Shown one piece after another: positions 34,483 to 45,606 of a stretch of DNA of 64,000 nt (the first letter of the stretch is position 1; each line of letters opens with the position of its first letter). The notes under the pieces were generated by a model that saw nothing but the letters and a program-made list of their open reading frames with translations, did not search any database and was not told where the DNA came from. This DNA comes from Scleromitrula shiraiana. Taxonomy: Eukaryota; Ascomycota; Leotiomycetes; Helotiales; Sclerotiniaceae. The position numbers and the translations under genes are program-made. Location: the NCBI GenBank assembly GCA_028455995.1, contig JABELC010000006.1:1-64000 (forward strand), in the 5' to 3' direction.

Positions 34483-36775
34483 TTTTCAAAAGTTGTGATT
34501 TTATTTTGAATGGGTGATAAAATGAGTGTTGGTAGAAAGAAAAATGTTTACAAGCTTCAATCAATGAAGTAATGAGTGAATGTAGTCAACTAGGACTGTT
34601 AAAATGAATGTGGTTGGTAAAGAAAGAAAATGAGTTTGGTTGAAGGATACAAACTCTATCGTGAATGATGAAGGAAAGATACTTATTATTATACAAACCT
34701 ACAGAATGGGGTCCTAGCTTTCGAATGTTAGATGAACTGATTGTCAAGTGGAGATTTAATCTATATACAAGAAACCAAACGCGTATAAAATCCTAGTCAA
34801 ATCCTTGAATTCAAGTGATTAGATCCTACTTTGTGAATGGGGTCAAAAGCTTGTTCAATATGCTTAGGGCATATACAAAAGCTTTGTTTAAAATAATAAA
34901 TCGGGGAAAGGGATGGAATTAGGAAGTGATTGCGGAATCATTTTTGGAAGTTTGAAAGTTAGTGGATGGTTAGAATGATTTGACAAAACATTTCCGGCGG
35001 TAATTTGCAATATATTTGTTGCTCGCTTGTGTATATTATTTGTCGATATCCGAAGTATTCGAGATTAGATGAGATGAATTGTGGTAATTAGTGGATTTTT
35101 GGTCAAGGTAAGGATTATATGAAACGACGATCTTGAGTTCCCTTATATAAATGTGATCCTACTATAAATCCTTGTATACAAGCGTCGTTGGAGTGGTTGG
35201 TCCGTGATATATCATGTAAATACTAGTACCCTGTAAAAACCGTTCACTACTAGTAGTACTAGTAGTGGAAGAAAAGACAGGATCCAGTTGGGGTAATTGT
35301 AGTTGTATTGTTGAAGTTGTTGATCTAAAACTAGGTGACGGAAAGGGCTATAAGAGCCTTCATTTTGCTGACTAATCAGACCTGTACCATTAACCTCTTT
35401 TCCCACGGTAGTAGTAGTAACAATAAATATTTTCTTGATTCGATTTAATACTATTAGTAATATGAATATTTATCATATTTCATTTTTATTTATTATAACT
35501 TATACTCAAACTTAAAATAATAATACTAGTAATAACATAAATTGAATAATAACTTGAAAATAAAGAACTTATAAATTCAAAAATCTTTTTATAATTGAGT
35601 ATTATATTTTTAATTACTAGTAGTACAGTGACTCGGACTTATGAAATAAAAAAGTACTATTGAATACAGAATAATAATAGAACTCAATTAATTTTGAATT
35701 AATTAGTAATAAAATAATATTTTGATCTTCATGTTGAAATAGTATATGATACAATATATAATATAAATAGTCAAGGTGATTTTGTAAGGCATTTTTCAAG
35801 TTATTGGCGGTTTTGATCGTTGAAACGCGCGGTAAAAAATTGGTACTGTTCAAGGTTCTTACTAGATCATTCAAGTTACTACTATATACTACTAACTAGG
35901 AACATTATTAATTTAAAACTTATCAGATCCATAAAAGTTTCAATCTGGAAGCAATAATGCATCAAATGACCAATCAAAAATAAATAAATTAAACATTACT
36001 AAGTTTCTCTGTTTGTACTTGATTAGGACAATTTTGATTACTATATTTCTATATCGGGTCAAGGATCCTCACCCACCGATTCTTCTCTATAATTCATATC
36101 ACTAGCATATTACTAATAACTTGAAACTACTTTAAAATTATGCTAAAATCCTTTTAAAACTTTAATATAATAAATCTTACTAGTATTTTAAGGCAAAAAC
36201 GAGAATTGAATGACTTCACAATCATGATAAACTTGAAACCTCTCTTTTTGTATGAAAGAGAAGAGGCATTGCATACGGAAACAATTTGATTTGGGAGATG
36301 AGATACACTAAATAATCTCATCCTTGTCAATATATTCACGACTTCTTGAGGTTCTTGCCGAATTTGTCATATGCAACGCTATCTACTAGTAGGGGGGTTC
36401 ATCGCATAGAAACTATGTGTGTTGTACGGAGTAAGAACTTTCTGGGCTTCCTCTGCCGCCCTGTCTGATATTAATGGCGGGGACAAAACAAACAAGGGGA
36501 AAGAAGTAAATAAGTAAACCTCGAAGATCTTTTGGAAAAATTCTTATATATTACTTTACAATCTCTCTTTGTTCTGATTCTTTCTCTTTCCTCTTCACTA
36601 AAGCCAGGTTGCATTTGTCTGTTTTCAAGTTCTATCTTTCATTCCCTTACCCTCTCACCACACTCATTTTTTTGCTTGAAGCAATTTTACCTTCATTTAA
36701 GCTGGTCTGAAACTCATATCGTTATACCAAACACAAACAAGATTCTTTTTCAATCACCAAATTCAAGTCATCAAA
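34483..36775. other. Divergent intergenic region between the two AA9 genes
   Basis: About 2.3 kb, AT-rich at 35430-36200, with repeated ACTAGTAG palindromes (35248-35268, 35618-35625, 36385-36392). GCGGGG at 36477-36482 and GTGGAG at 34748-34753 fit the CreA consensus SYGGRG but may be chance. TATATA at 36545-36550 could be the plus-strand TATA box. No gene seen. Confidence 0.45.
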
Positions 36776-37847
36776 ATGTCTTTCACTAAGCTCACTGCTT
36801 TCGCTGGATGCATCGCATCAGTTGTTGCCCACGGTCACGTCACTGGTATCAGTGTTGGAGGAACCTAGTAAGTTTGCCTTTCCATCTAACATTAAGTCAT
36901 GTGAAACCAACGCTAACATATACCTAACTAGCTACCGTGGATGGCTGATCGCGGATGCTTACAGCACTGACCCCCCAGCTAACGTTGGATGGTCTGATGC
37001 CAACCTTGACAACGGCTATGAAGACCCAACCACATACGCCACCGCAGACATCATCTGTTCCGAGAAGGGCACATCTGGTCTCCTTGCTGCTCCAGTTGCT
37101 GCCGGTGATTCCGTCAACGTTCAATGGACCGAATGGCCATCATCCCATCACGGACCTGTCATTACCTACCTTGCCAACTGCAACGGTAACTGCACTGAGG
37201 CAGACAAGACCACTCTTGAGTTCTTCAAGATTGACGAAGGTGGATTGGTAGACGACTCCACTGTTCCAGGTACATGGGCATCTGACACCTTGATTACCAA
37301 CAACAACTCCTGGACCGTCACCATTCCATCTGATCTCATTGCCGGAAGCTATGTCATGAGACACGAGATTATCGCTCTTCACGGAGCTGAATCTCTAAAC
37401 GGTGCTCAAAACTACCCCAAGTGCATTAACCTTGATGTTACTGGAAGCGGAACCCTTGCTCCTCCCGGAACTCTCGGTGAGAAGCTCTACACTCCAACCG
37501 ACCCAGGTATCTCGGTCAACATCTACGCTTCTATAGCTTCATACACTATTCCTGGACCAGCTATGTATAACGCTACTGGTGCCGCTACTGCTGCTGCCTC
37601 TACTACCGCGGCTTCTGTTGCTACCTCTGCCGCTGCTGTTACCACTGCTGCCTCTTCTGTTGCCACCTCCTCAGCTGTCGTTGCTGTAAGCAGTGCTGCT
37701 GGTGCCGTTTTTTCAGGCTCAACTGTTGCTCAACAAACTACTTTGGCCACTAGCGCCGTTGTTGCCACCAGTGCTGCCTCAGCCCCAACCGCTGCCACTT
37801 CATCTGATGCCTCTGGATCTGATGATGATGATTCTTGCGATGCTTAG
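36776..37847 (+). CDS. AA9 lytic polysaccharide monooxygenase (B)
   Basis: Exons 36776-36867 and 36932-37847 with a 64-bp intron give 335 aa. The signal peptide is 18 residues and the mature protein starts at His19 (HGHV), the first copper ligand. WPSSHHGPVI holds the second His, and AQNYPKC the axial Tyr. It shares long blocks with LPMO A (DKTTLEFFKID, NNNSW, RHEIIALH, PGISVNIY). The first-intron positions differ, and A has an extra intron. The tail is about 85 residues rich in Ala/Ser/Thr and ends in an acidic SGSDDDDSCDA with no CBM1. Likely secreted and repressed by glucose like other cell-wall enzymes, though only one candidate CreA site is seen. Confidence 0.94.
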
Positions 37848-38639
37848 ATTTCCATACCATGATGTGATCTTTGGTTTTGAATTTGGATTGGATAGAAAGA
37901 TTCGACGAGAGAGATATGATTCGTTCTATGTATATATATACCTGTTGGGATCTCTGGCGTTTCATTAATTTTCATGATCTCTGGTCCTGAACACTTTTTG
38001 GAGTGATTAGAAATGATAGATCTTTACAATATTCTTTGAACTACATACATTTTGTGACTGCTTTAATATGGTTCAAGATCCAAGATCCAAAATCCTCCCA
38101 TTTTGATATTCATATGTCTCTTTCCAATTCACTGATTTCAAGGAATGTTTGTCTCAACAATGTAAGTGTATTAGTAGAACTAAGCTGTTCAAATTTTGAA
38201 ACTGTAGTCTCCTTAGCCAAACTCTACTCTTGACACTTGCCGAGTTTTGATGAAAAAACATATTTAACAATAAACAGTGACTAGACTATAACGGTATGTC
38301 ATTCACATCAACAATACGGAATTTACATGCAAGAATCTTAAATAATATCCAGAATGACAGTATGAGTTCGGACAAGCTACTTCAACGGCAACATGATCTG
38401 CAAAAAAAACACATACGAGCTTTGATTGGATTGATGTATTTGGAACCAGTGTTCATGTCATGGAAATGTGCCGCTAATCAAGATACCTATATATTCAAAC
38501 TAAACACATAAACACCTTTACTTTACTGCTCCTATCAAGAAACTATAGATCCAAAGTGAAACCTGAACTCCTTTACTCTTGCCTCAATGATAAACCATAG
38601 ATTGGTCATAATACACCTCCAATACTAACATCAATTGAA
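37848..38639. other. Intergenic
   Basis: Follows LPMO B. Small open frames such as 38296-38511 have no supporting features. Confidence 0.4.
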
Positions 38640-39190
38640 CAATACTTCCTATTACTCCACTTAATATATCCATTTCCAATCTCCTTGTATGGTAGTAAGA
38701 TCTATTCCGTGAGGATGTGCCTGCTTAAAGTTTTTCACTACCTTAAAAGGCTCTTCCGTACCTGTAGTTTTGAATAATTTTGACAATCTTCCTAGAATGA
38801 TTTCATCTTACGAATATGTGATTTCGTGATGTGATCAGTTCTAAAATTCTCACTCCATCCAAGATTAAGTTGACGTTTTGCCACATTTCTATACTGTGGA
38901 CCCTTATGCAAGAAATGTCTGATATTTTATTCTTTCAATGCCATATCTAATGCGTTTTGGGAATCTGAGTTCAACTTGACAATGTGAATAGGTTGGTATA
39001 TATGGTTGTAAAAGTCATCTTTCTCAGCCGTGATCCGTTCAATGAGAATATTGTAAGCTTCCATCGTAAGCTCGGCACATCTCTAACGATTCTTAAGCAT
39101 TTCTTGGACAGTTTTAATGTCTGAGGTTGAAGGCTTTGAAGATAATGAAGGCTTTGTAGATGGAATTTTGTGGCAGAATGATAACTAAAG
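38640..39190 (-). pseudogene. Decayed gene of unknown family
   Basis: Reading the minus strand from about 39180 gives one frame with strongly protein-like sequence: TSDIKTVQEMLKNR, stop, CAELTMEAYNILIERITAEK, HIYQPIHIVKLNSDSQNALD, stop, NIRHFLHKGPQYRNVAKRQL. It ends near KMKSF and stop. After a frame change it runs on as GRLSKLFKTTGTEEPFKVVK to a final stop near 38650. Two or three in-frame stops and one shift are needed over about 170 codons. I do not recognise the family. The 5' end may extend past 39190 through a possible CTTTAG acceptor. Confidence 0.5.
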
Positions 39191-40283
39191 AAATAAAAAA
39201 TGGGAGTATAACTTCAATGACCGATTCACTATATAAACGGTTTAATCGAAAGGGCTAGCTGCACAAAGACTAGTTCGGTAGTTGATGGGATGGAGTTGAA
39301 AGGTACTGAAGCGTGTGAATGTGGATCTGGGTTTTAATATTCGAAGTATACTCTACACCATTTCTATAGATGAGTCGGTAATGTTAGTGATATGAGCTGA
39401 GTAGGCACGACATGACTCAGACATCATCGCCGTAGAAATATTCCCAGAAGTCTTTGCAATAGCCAAGCTTTTAGACATATTCAAGCATGAACACCAGGGC
39501 TGGTACCCCAGAATTAGTACCCCATGAATAGGAGAGAGGTTTTCCTGCCGAACCACACGTAATCCAACATAAGATAATCCTTTATATTAACATCAGCGAC
39601 TAATTCAATGAAACCTATCGAGACCAAAGTAGTGGTAATACTAACAATTACGAGATAGACCACTTGAATCTTCCACATAAGGCTTGAGACCAACTATTAT
39701 TCCCTTTCACTAATCATTTGCTCGTGTTGGATATTTCTATTTCGTTTGCAAGTCTCCATTCTCAACTGTGAGATTATGTTGAGTAAATTTTTATTGTGTC
39801 TAGAATACTTATTCAACATAATTATACTCTATTAGCTCTTTCTCGTCGAATATCAAAAGGGTTGGAACTGGTGATATGCTGCTATTGATTTGATGGAAGT
39901 ATATACGTCGGTAGAACTTTTACCCGACGAAGATTGAGTTTCCTTGTCAATGATGAGATCATACCTCAATTCCAACAATTATGTAGCCAAATCAGCTAAA
40001 CTCAAGATGCATTTTCCGGGTAATGTAGGTGATATCCAATTGGGACTATGCTGTAAATATTTGAGGATTATCTGTTAGAGAGATCTTAATTATAGTTGAA
40101 GCAGGATATTCCTTCTAGTGAAAAGAATACCCCGCATCATAACCAAATTATCTCAAAACCCTCCATCTCCCGTTTCTCTTTCTCTCCTTTTCAATTTTCA
40201 TATACCGTCTTACAATCCCCTCTTATCCCAATCAAAATCCCCCTCTCTCAATTAATCAGTCCAAATTCCAATCTCCATTCGCC
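39191..40283. other. Intergenic
   Basis: Promoter side of the dehydratase gene at its right end, with a C/T-rich leader near 40170-40280. Nothing else recognised. Confidence 0.4.
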
Positions 40284-41321
40284 ATGCCCTCCTCAGATTA
40301 TCTCCCTGCCATATCATCCATGTCCCTCGGACGAGCCTGGAACCACTCCCTCACCCCCAAACTCGACGCAGCCGCGCACCACGGCATCCTCGGCCTCGAG
40401 ATCTTCTACGAAGACCTCGAATACCTCGCCCGCAGCGAAGCAAACACCGATTCCCCCTCCAATTCCGACCTCCTCCACGCCGCAACAACAATCAAATCCC
40501 TCTGCACCGAACGAAACATAACCATCATCGGACTGCAACCCTTCGCCCACTACGAAGGCCTCCTAGATCGAGATGTCCATTCATCACGTATAGAGAAATT
40601 AAAACTTTGGTTTCAGATTGTGAAGATATTGGGGACAGATATTATACAAATCCCCGCGTCATTTTTGTCTGCTTCGGAAATCTCGAGCGATATTGACGTA
40701 GTGATTAGGGATTTACAGGAGGTAGCTGATCTGGGAGCGAAAGAATCACCGCCGGTTCTATTTGCGTATGAGAATTTATGCTGGAGTACTTATTTTGATA
40801 CCTGGGAACAGGGGTGGGATATAGTGAGTAGAGTTGATAGGGAGAATTTTGGGGTTTGTTTAGATACCTTTAATATTGCTGGACGTGTATTTGCGGACCC
40901 GGAGGTGAAGGGTGGGGAGGGGGAAAATGGATTGAGGGAGTTGAGGGAGAGTTTGAGACGGTTGGTGGAGAGAGTGGATGTTAAGAAGGTTTTTTACATA
41001 CAGGTTGTTGATGCGGAGAGGCTGGCGGAACCATTGGTAGAGGGGCATGAGTTTTGGGTTAAAGAGCAACCGGCTAGGATGAGTTGGAGTAGGAATGCAA
41101 GGTTATTTGCTGGGGATGAGGGGGGATATTTACCAGTTGAGGAGGTTACAAGGGCGATTGTGGAGGGTTTGGGGTATAAGGGGTGGGTTAGTATGGAGTT
41201 GTTTAATAGGTCAATGGCGAAGGAGGGTCAGGAGGTTCCGGAAGAGCATGCGAGAAGAGCAGCAGCTTCTTGGGGGTTGATTAAGAGCTGGATGGAGGGA
41301 TGGAAGAAAAATGTTGATTAG
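40284..41321 (+). CDS. qa-4: 3-dehydroshikimate dehydratase
   Basis: Single exon, 345 aa, of the sugar-phosphate-isomerase-like TIM-barrel type. Blocks shared with Neurospora QA-4 and Aspergillus QutC include SSMSLGRAW at the start, GLEIFYEDLE, QPFAHYEGLLDR, TDIIQIPASF, YENLCWST, FGVCLDTFNIAGR, FYIQVVDAE, ARMSWSRNARLF, and GWVSMELFNR at the end. Metal-binding acids lie in YENL, CLDT, QVVDAE and SMELF. The enzyme turns 3-dehydroshikimate into protocatechuate in quinate/shikimate catabolism. No other quinate-pathway gene or its regulators lie in this window, so it is separate from a classical qa/qut cluster here. Codon use is GC-richer in the first 100 codons than after. Confidence 0.93.
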   Translation: MPSSDYLPAISSMSLGRAWNHSLTPKLDAAAHHGILGLEIFYEDLEYLARSEANTDSPSNSDLLHAATTIKSLCTERNITIIGLQPFAHYEGLLDRDVHSSRIEKLKLWFQIVKILGTDIIQIPASFLSASEISSDIDVVIRDLQEVADLGAKESPPVLFAYENLCWSTYFDTWEQGWDIVSRVDRENFGVCLDTFNIAGRVFADPEVKGGEGENGLRELRESLRRLVERVDVKKVFYIQVVDAERLAEPLVEGHEFWVKEQPARMSWSRNARLFAGDEGGYLPVEEVTRAIVEGLGYKGWVSMELFNRSMAKEGQEVPEEHARRAAASWGLIKSWMEGWKKNVD

Positions 41322-41509
41322 GACACAATTGGTGTCGCTACATGATGGATTCTCCTCGAGCTACATATGTGACAAAGAATTGTTATATCTTCATTCGAAA
41401 TATTAAAGTGTATAATAGCACAGCACTTCTCCTTTATCGGTTCTAGAGGTTCAACCAGGGTATCCCAGTTTCCTCTATACAGTGGGGTAAAAGCAAAAAA
41501 GAAGCAAAA
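41322..41509. other. Intergenic
   Basis: Short region between the dehydratase stop and the 5S gene. It contains T-rich minus-strand sequence that ends the 5S transcript. Confidence 0.4.
41500..41509 (-). terminator. Pol III terminator of the 5S gene
   Basis: On the minus strand the RNA end is followed at once by TTTTT and soon after by TTTTTT, the usual Pol III stop signal. Confidence 0.7.
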
Positions 41510-41628
41510 ACATACAACAGTGAGGATTCGCTGGTGGTCACCCACCCAACTACTAATTCACCGATTCAAGGCTTGTGTATGGCAGAGCGGACGGGATGCC
41601 CAATTCTCCTTGATCTATGGTCGTATGT
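41510..41628 (-). rRNA. 5S ribosomal RNA
   Basis: Minus strand, 119 nt, beginning ACATACGACCATAG and ending GTTGTATGT. These ends pair as helix I with one G-U pair. CAAGG and CCTTG pair as an inner helix. The strongly conserved fungal 5S blocks CATCCCGTCCGCTCT, TAGTAGTTGGGTGGGTGACC and ACCAGCGAATCC are present, with the internal Pol III promoter elements. A run of five T follows directly, with T6 shortly after, as Pol III terminators. A single dispersed copy is normal for filamentous ascomycetes. The sequence varies from the commonest fungal type, but the helices look intact. Confidence 0.9.
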
Positions 41629-42772
41629 GGAAGAGAGTGTTCTTTTTAAACTTATATAAGAATCCATGTGTATCAGCGGAATGTCTTCCCAAGCATCTTC
41701 ATGAATTTGATAGATGATACATCGGATCAAATAGTATAAGTAAATATCGATCCAAATCATATAGAAAGTATGGATTGCGAGTTTTTCGAATGGTAGCATA
41801 CCAGAGAACGGAACCAGGATAGCTTAAAGAAAAACACGACAGGTATATATCTCAAGCGGGATTGTACTACCATCAATCCTACATTTATTACAAGTATTAA
41901 AAACTCCTTCGAGTTCATTGAATTTTCAAACTTATACATATCACCAGCGATACTATACCTCGTTAACACAAGCTCCCTCAACATTTCATTCGTTAAAACC
42001 AAATAGATACATTGCACCTCAAAGTTCACCGCTAAACTTACCTAACACATTCACACAATCTCCAAACACCAAACCGCGATCTCTAAGCCTCAAACAATCA
42101 TTCGGTAGCCGCCATATCAAGCCAAACACACAAAATGCCGGGTGCACACAAATAACCCAGCATACCACCAAGCGCCAATATGTCATGCAGCCCTACCATG
42201 CCTTCTTAAACCGATAGTCCCCGCCCTGACATGCACATTTGAGATTTTTTATGGTGTGATTGGATGTATATTTGGTTTCTGGGGAAATGCAAAGGTTTGG
42301 ATGGGTTTTCAGCTTGGGATGGATGGGAAGGTGGGTGATATGAGATGAGATGATATGATATGAGATGATATGATGAAGGTGAGGTGGTGTAGTGATGTGG
42401 GATGATGCGGTGGGAAGGAATTGGGTGGATGGTTATTGAACTTGGGCTGCTGCTGGCGGTGGCTAGCTGGGCTGATTAGGTTGAAGATGAGGAAATAGTG
42501 GGAGGATTGGGGTACGGGGTAATTTAAGTAGATGAAAGGAAGTGAGATGAAATGGGATAGGTTAGGATGATATATTATATATGCAAAACTTTGAGAACAT
42601 GAATCGATATCCATATATATATCTCTGTCCACCCCCTTTCAAATCGCATTCTAACACTCCCTCTTCCTCTTTATATCATACACCTCAAACAAACAAACAC
42701 AACACCACAAACCAAACGTATAAACCCCTCTCAATCCATCACATCTCTACTTCATTCTCTCCACCCCTCGAA
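41629..42772. other. Intergenic
   Basis: About 1.1 kb with GATATGAGAT repeats near 42339-42372. No gene is supported. Confidence 0.45.
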
Positions 42773-43331
42773 ATGCCCAAACTCCTCTCTCTCCCCCTCC
42801 CCTCCCCTCCCCCTCCCCCTCCCCCTCCTCCTCCTTCTCTGACTCCTCCCTCTCACAACAAGTACCTCCTTTCTTCAACCACGGCAACTCGGCTCCTGTG
42901 CCCTTGCCCCATGCGCCCCCAGTCTTTGCTGCAGTCAGTACAAATACTGCGGGACCGGACCTGAATACTGTCAAGCTGGATCCTGTGTAGGCGGTGTGGG
43001 CGGTACGTGTGCAGCTGGACAATGTGGTAGTGGGTGGGGGTATTGTGGAAGCGGGGTTTAATTTTGTGGTAAGTTTATTGAGAGATAGTAGAGAGTGAGA
43101 GAGGATCTGAATTAATTATGAATCATAGGAACAAAACCAAGTCTTACTCCAACACCAACGCCAACGCCAACGCCAACGCCAACACCTACACCAACGCCTA
43201 CCCCAACGCCTCCAACAACGCGTGTTCCCCAGTGGGGACAATGTGGAGGAACAGGGTATACGGGATCCACGACCTGTGCGCCATCATATAAATGTGTGGT
43301 CTATAGTGCTTGGCGGTCTAGTTGTCAATAA
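42773..43331 (+). pseudogene. Broken gene with hevein-like chitin-binding (CBM18) and cellulose-binding (CBM1) modules
   Basis: One frame from 42897 encodes a hevein-like region (CAPSLCCSQYKYCGTGPEYC, then CAAGQCGSGWGYCGSGV). It meets TAA at 43059-43061 and would continue FCG into a GTAAGT intron at 43069-43128. The next exon is in the same frame: GTKPSLTP, a Thr-Pro linker (43144-43218), and a complete CBM1 from 43230 to 43331 (QWGQCGGTGYTG, CAPSYKC, WRSSC). The upstream ATG (42773) is in a different frame, separated by a C/T-rich repeat. So one nonsense codon and at least one frame break separate the modules. No catalytic domain is seen. The intact form would be a secreted carbohydrate-binding protein. 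Confidence 0.68.
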
Positions 43332-44218
43332 AGACGAGGAAACGAAACTCTGAACGTGGGGGAGAGAGGATGTGTGAGGTTGGATATATTATTATGTTAA
43401 TAGCTTTTGCTTTGTATTGCATTTGGCATTGTGATTGGGATTTATAGCGTTTATTGAGATTTCCATCTGATGGACGTGAGGGGAGGAGAAGAGCGCTCTG
43501 AATGCAGATGAGAGGCAAAGACAATGAAAATGACGAAGAGGAATTTAATGATGTTGGGTTGATTGTGGAAATGGAGATAGATGAACATTATTTAATTTGG
43601 ATATCGTCATATGATACACTATTAAAATCAAGTAACTGTCAGACACGACAATCTGAATAAGAAAGCAGTCGAAAATGTAATAAGTTGTATAGGCAGTCAA
43701 ATTTGATGACGAAGTATTGATTCAATGAGTATATGATCTCTCAATCTGGATACAGCTTGTATCGCGCCTCAACTTATCTCTATGCAATCGGAAGCTTTTG
43801 ATCCTTCGTATCTATATAATAAGCCTTTCTTGTAATCAAAGTATACAATATAATACATCCCATGTGCTCATCTGTTTATTCTCTGTAACATCCTAATTCC
43901 TCCATCGCCTTCTCGATTATGATCTTAATCTTGATCCTAGCCTACATCCCTTGAGTCGCGACAATATGAATATCTCCAGTTATCTTCGATTCGTGAAGTG
44001 CGGATGGTTGGTCCAATTAATCTCCGGGACGAAGCTGTATCTCTTGCTCCTATCGTCTCGAAGCTATTCGTGCAGCGTATGGTTCCGTGCCCATTCGATC
44101 GTTATGACCTTTGTTTCGTCTGCTTTCTCCCCAATATAAATCACCTCTCTCCTCTTTTCTGCCTCTCCCCTCCTAACCATTCCTTTTTATCATTGAAGGA
44201 TACTAGTTTCATCAATTC
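43332..44218. other. Intergenic
   Basis: No feature recognised. Short plus-strand frames near 43951-44139 look random. Confidence 0.4.
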
Positions 44219-44657
44219 CTACCTCTTCCTCTCCAACCCCTCTCTACTCTCCTCTCTCGAAACTCCCTCCGCCCTCATCTCTACCTCCTTAATCTTCCTC
44301 TCCATCGCAATCTTCTTCGCTATCAAACCCCCCTTCTGTTCTTCCAGATGTTTGATTTTCTCTTCCGTTGTCGCGACGTGGATTTTTTGGATTTGCTGTT
44401 TGTGTTGAGGTGATGTCGTTAGCTATATGCGGTTCTACGCCGAGTAGGATAAGGTTGGACAATTGAGCGTAGTTGGGGAGAAGGAAGACAAAGAAACAAT
44501 TCATAGAATAAGCAATAGTAAAATAAAATAAAACAAAACAAACCTTAGCCTCCCCCCCTCTAACTTTCAACCCAGCACCATAAATCGTCCCAACAACTGT
44601 AACAGAAGTAATAGCTCCGGTCCAAACAACCCTTCGAATCTGCTGTATTGATGGCAT
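44219..44657 (-). CDS. Small single-pass membrane protein with basic coiled-coil
   Basis: Exons 44657-44544 and 44395-44219 with a 148-bp intron (GTTTGT..AACAG) give 96 aa. Residues 1-32 are MPSIQQIRRVVWTG followed by a hydrophobic stretch (AITSVTVVGTIYGAGL), probably one membrane helix. The second exon is charged and helical (EEKIKHLEEQ, KKIAMERKIKEVEMRAE). The shape, a short basic N-terminus plus one helix then a charged coil, resembles small mitochondrial inner-membrane assembly proteins, but I do not recognise the family. The start was chosen at the Met before the helix; a TTG-led extension upstream is not needed. Confidence 0.6.
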
Positions 44658-45606
44658 TTTTCTTCCGCAGCCGTTCTTTCCTGCTTGTTGAACTTCTTGC
44701 ACTCAATCCAATTAAAACATCATCTCTGCAATATGATGCGCTGAATTAATTGATCTGGCACGATAGCGCTTGTAATTCGTGAGTTCAATATTTGCGAGTT
44801 CAAAATACATATAATTTCACAATGAATTCATCGATTCGGAACCCACAACGAAATCTTCGTTTTTCGGTCGGTAGATTTTGAGCCGATCGATTGAATCATC
44901 TCAATTCCAAACACCCTTCCAAATCCCCTCTACCTCAACTCTTTTCCTCCCTTCACAATCCATATTATTATTATTCTTCCTCTTACTTTCTTCCTTCCTA
45001 TCCTTCTCCCTCCCTATTTTCATCTTTTCCAATTTCCCATCCTCTTTCCCTAAACTCCTCAATTCCAAATCCGTATCACCCACTGATGAACTCGGAATCT
45101 CGGAGTTTCTCTCGACGTCATTGGTTCCCATCCTATCTTTCGAGGGGTAAACATATGAATTAAATAGTTGAAGGAGTCGATGTTTGAAGTAATAAGCAAG
45201 TTGCATGTTTTCGATTTATTGTGAATTTTATAACATTTTTTTCCTCTTGTATCGTACTAGAAAAGAGAAAGAAAAGGAATTGAATTGAAGAGCACAAAAA
45301 GGTTGGTGTTTCTGTTTCTGTTGATTTCCTTTGCACCGCCTTCGGGGAAGGATTGATTCACGAATTGGGTTGGTTTGATCTGGAATAGATGGGATGGAAT
45401 AAGTTATGATATGAGTCAAATCTCAATACATTGATCTAAGAAAATTCAGATTGTATTCAAGAATCAATCAAATGCGCACCCTCATGTTCGTTATTCATGA
45501 ACCAATCTAACATCTACATAGATACATAGATCTTCTCCCATATAATCCTCCTTCTATCTGCCCGCCAATCTGTCTCCCACACAGCCCCTGTCCCAAACAC
45601 GCAAAA
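44658..45606. other. Intergenic, C/T-rich
   Basis: Strong C/T bias near 44930-45060 opens long frames on both strands. None has domain support. Confidence 0.45.

Noticed and set aside
39353..39556. 67-codon minus-strand frame near the unknown pseudogene
   Set aside because: It could be an upstream exon, but there is no frame or splice link that I can show.
42859..42928. Alternative intron (GTACCT..CCCAG) linking the 42773 ATG to the hevein-like region
   Set aside because: The frame works, but it removes two Cys residues that the chitin-binding fold needs and leaves a poly-Pro N-terminus without signal peptide; the later TAA remains.
44878..45206. Overlapping frames of 90-101 codons on both strands
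   Set aside because: They follow a C/T-rich composition bias and have no domain or splice support.
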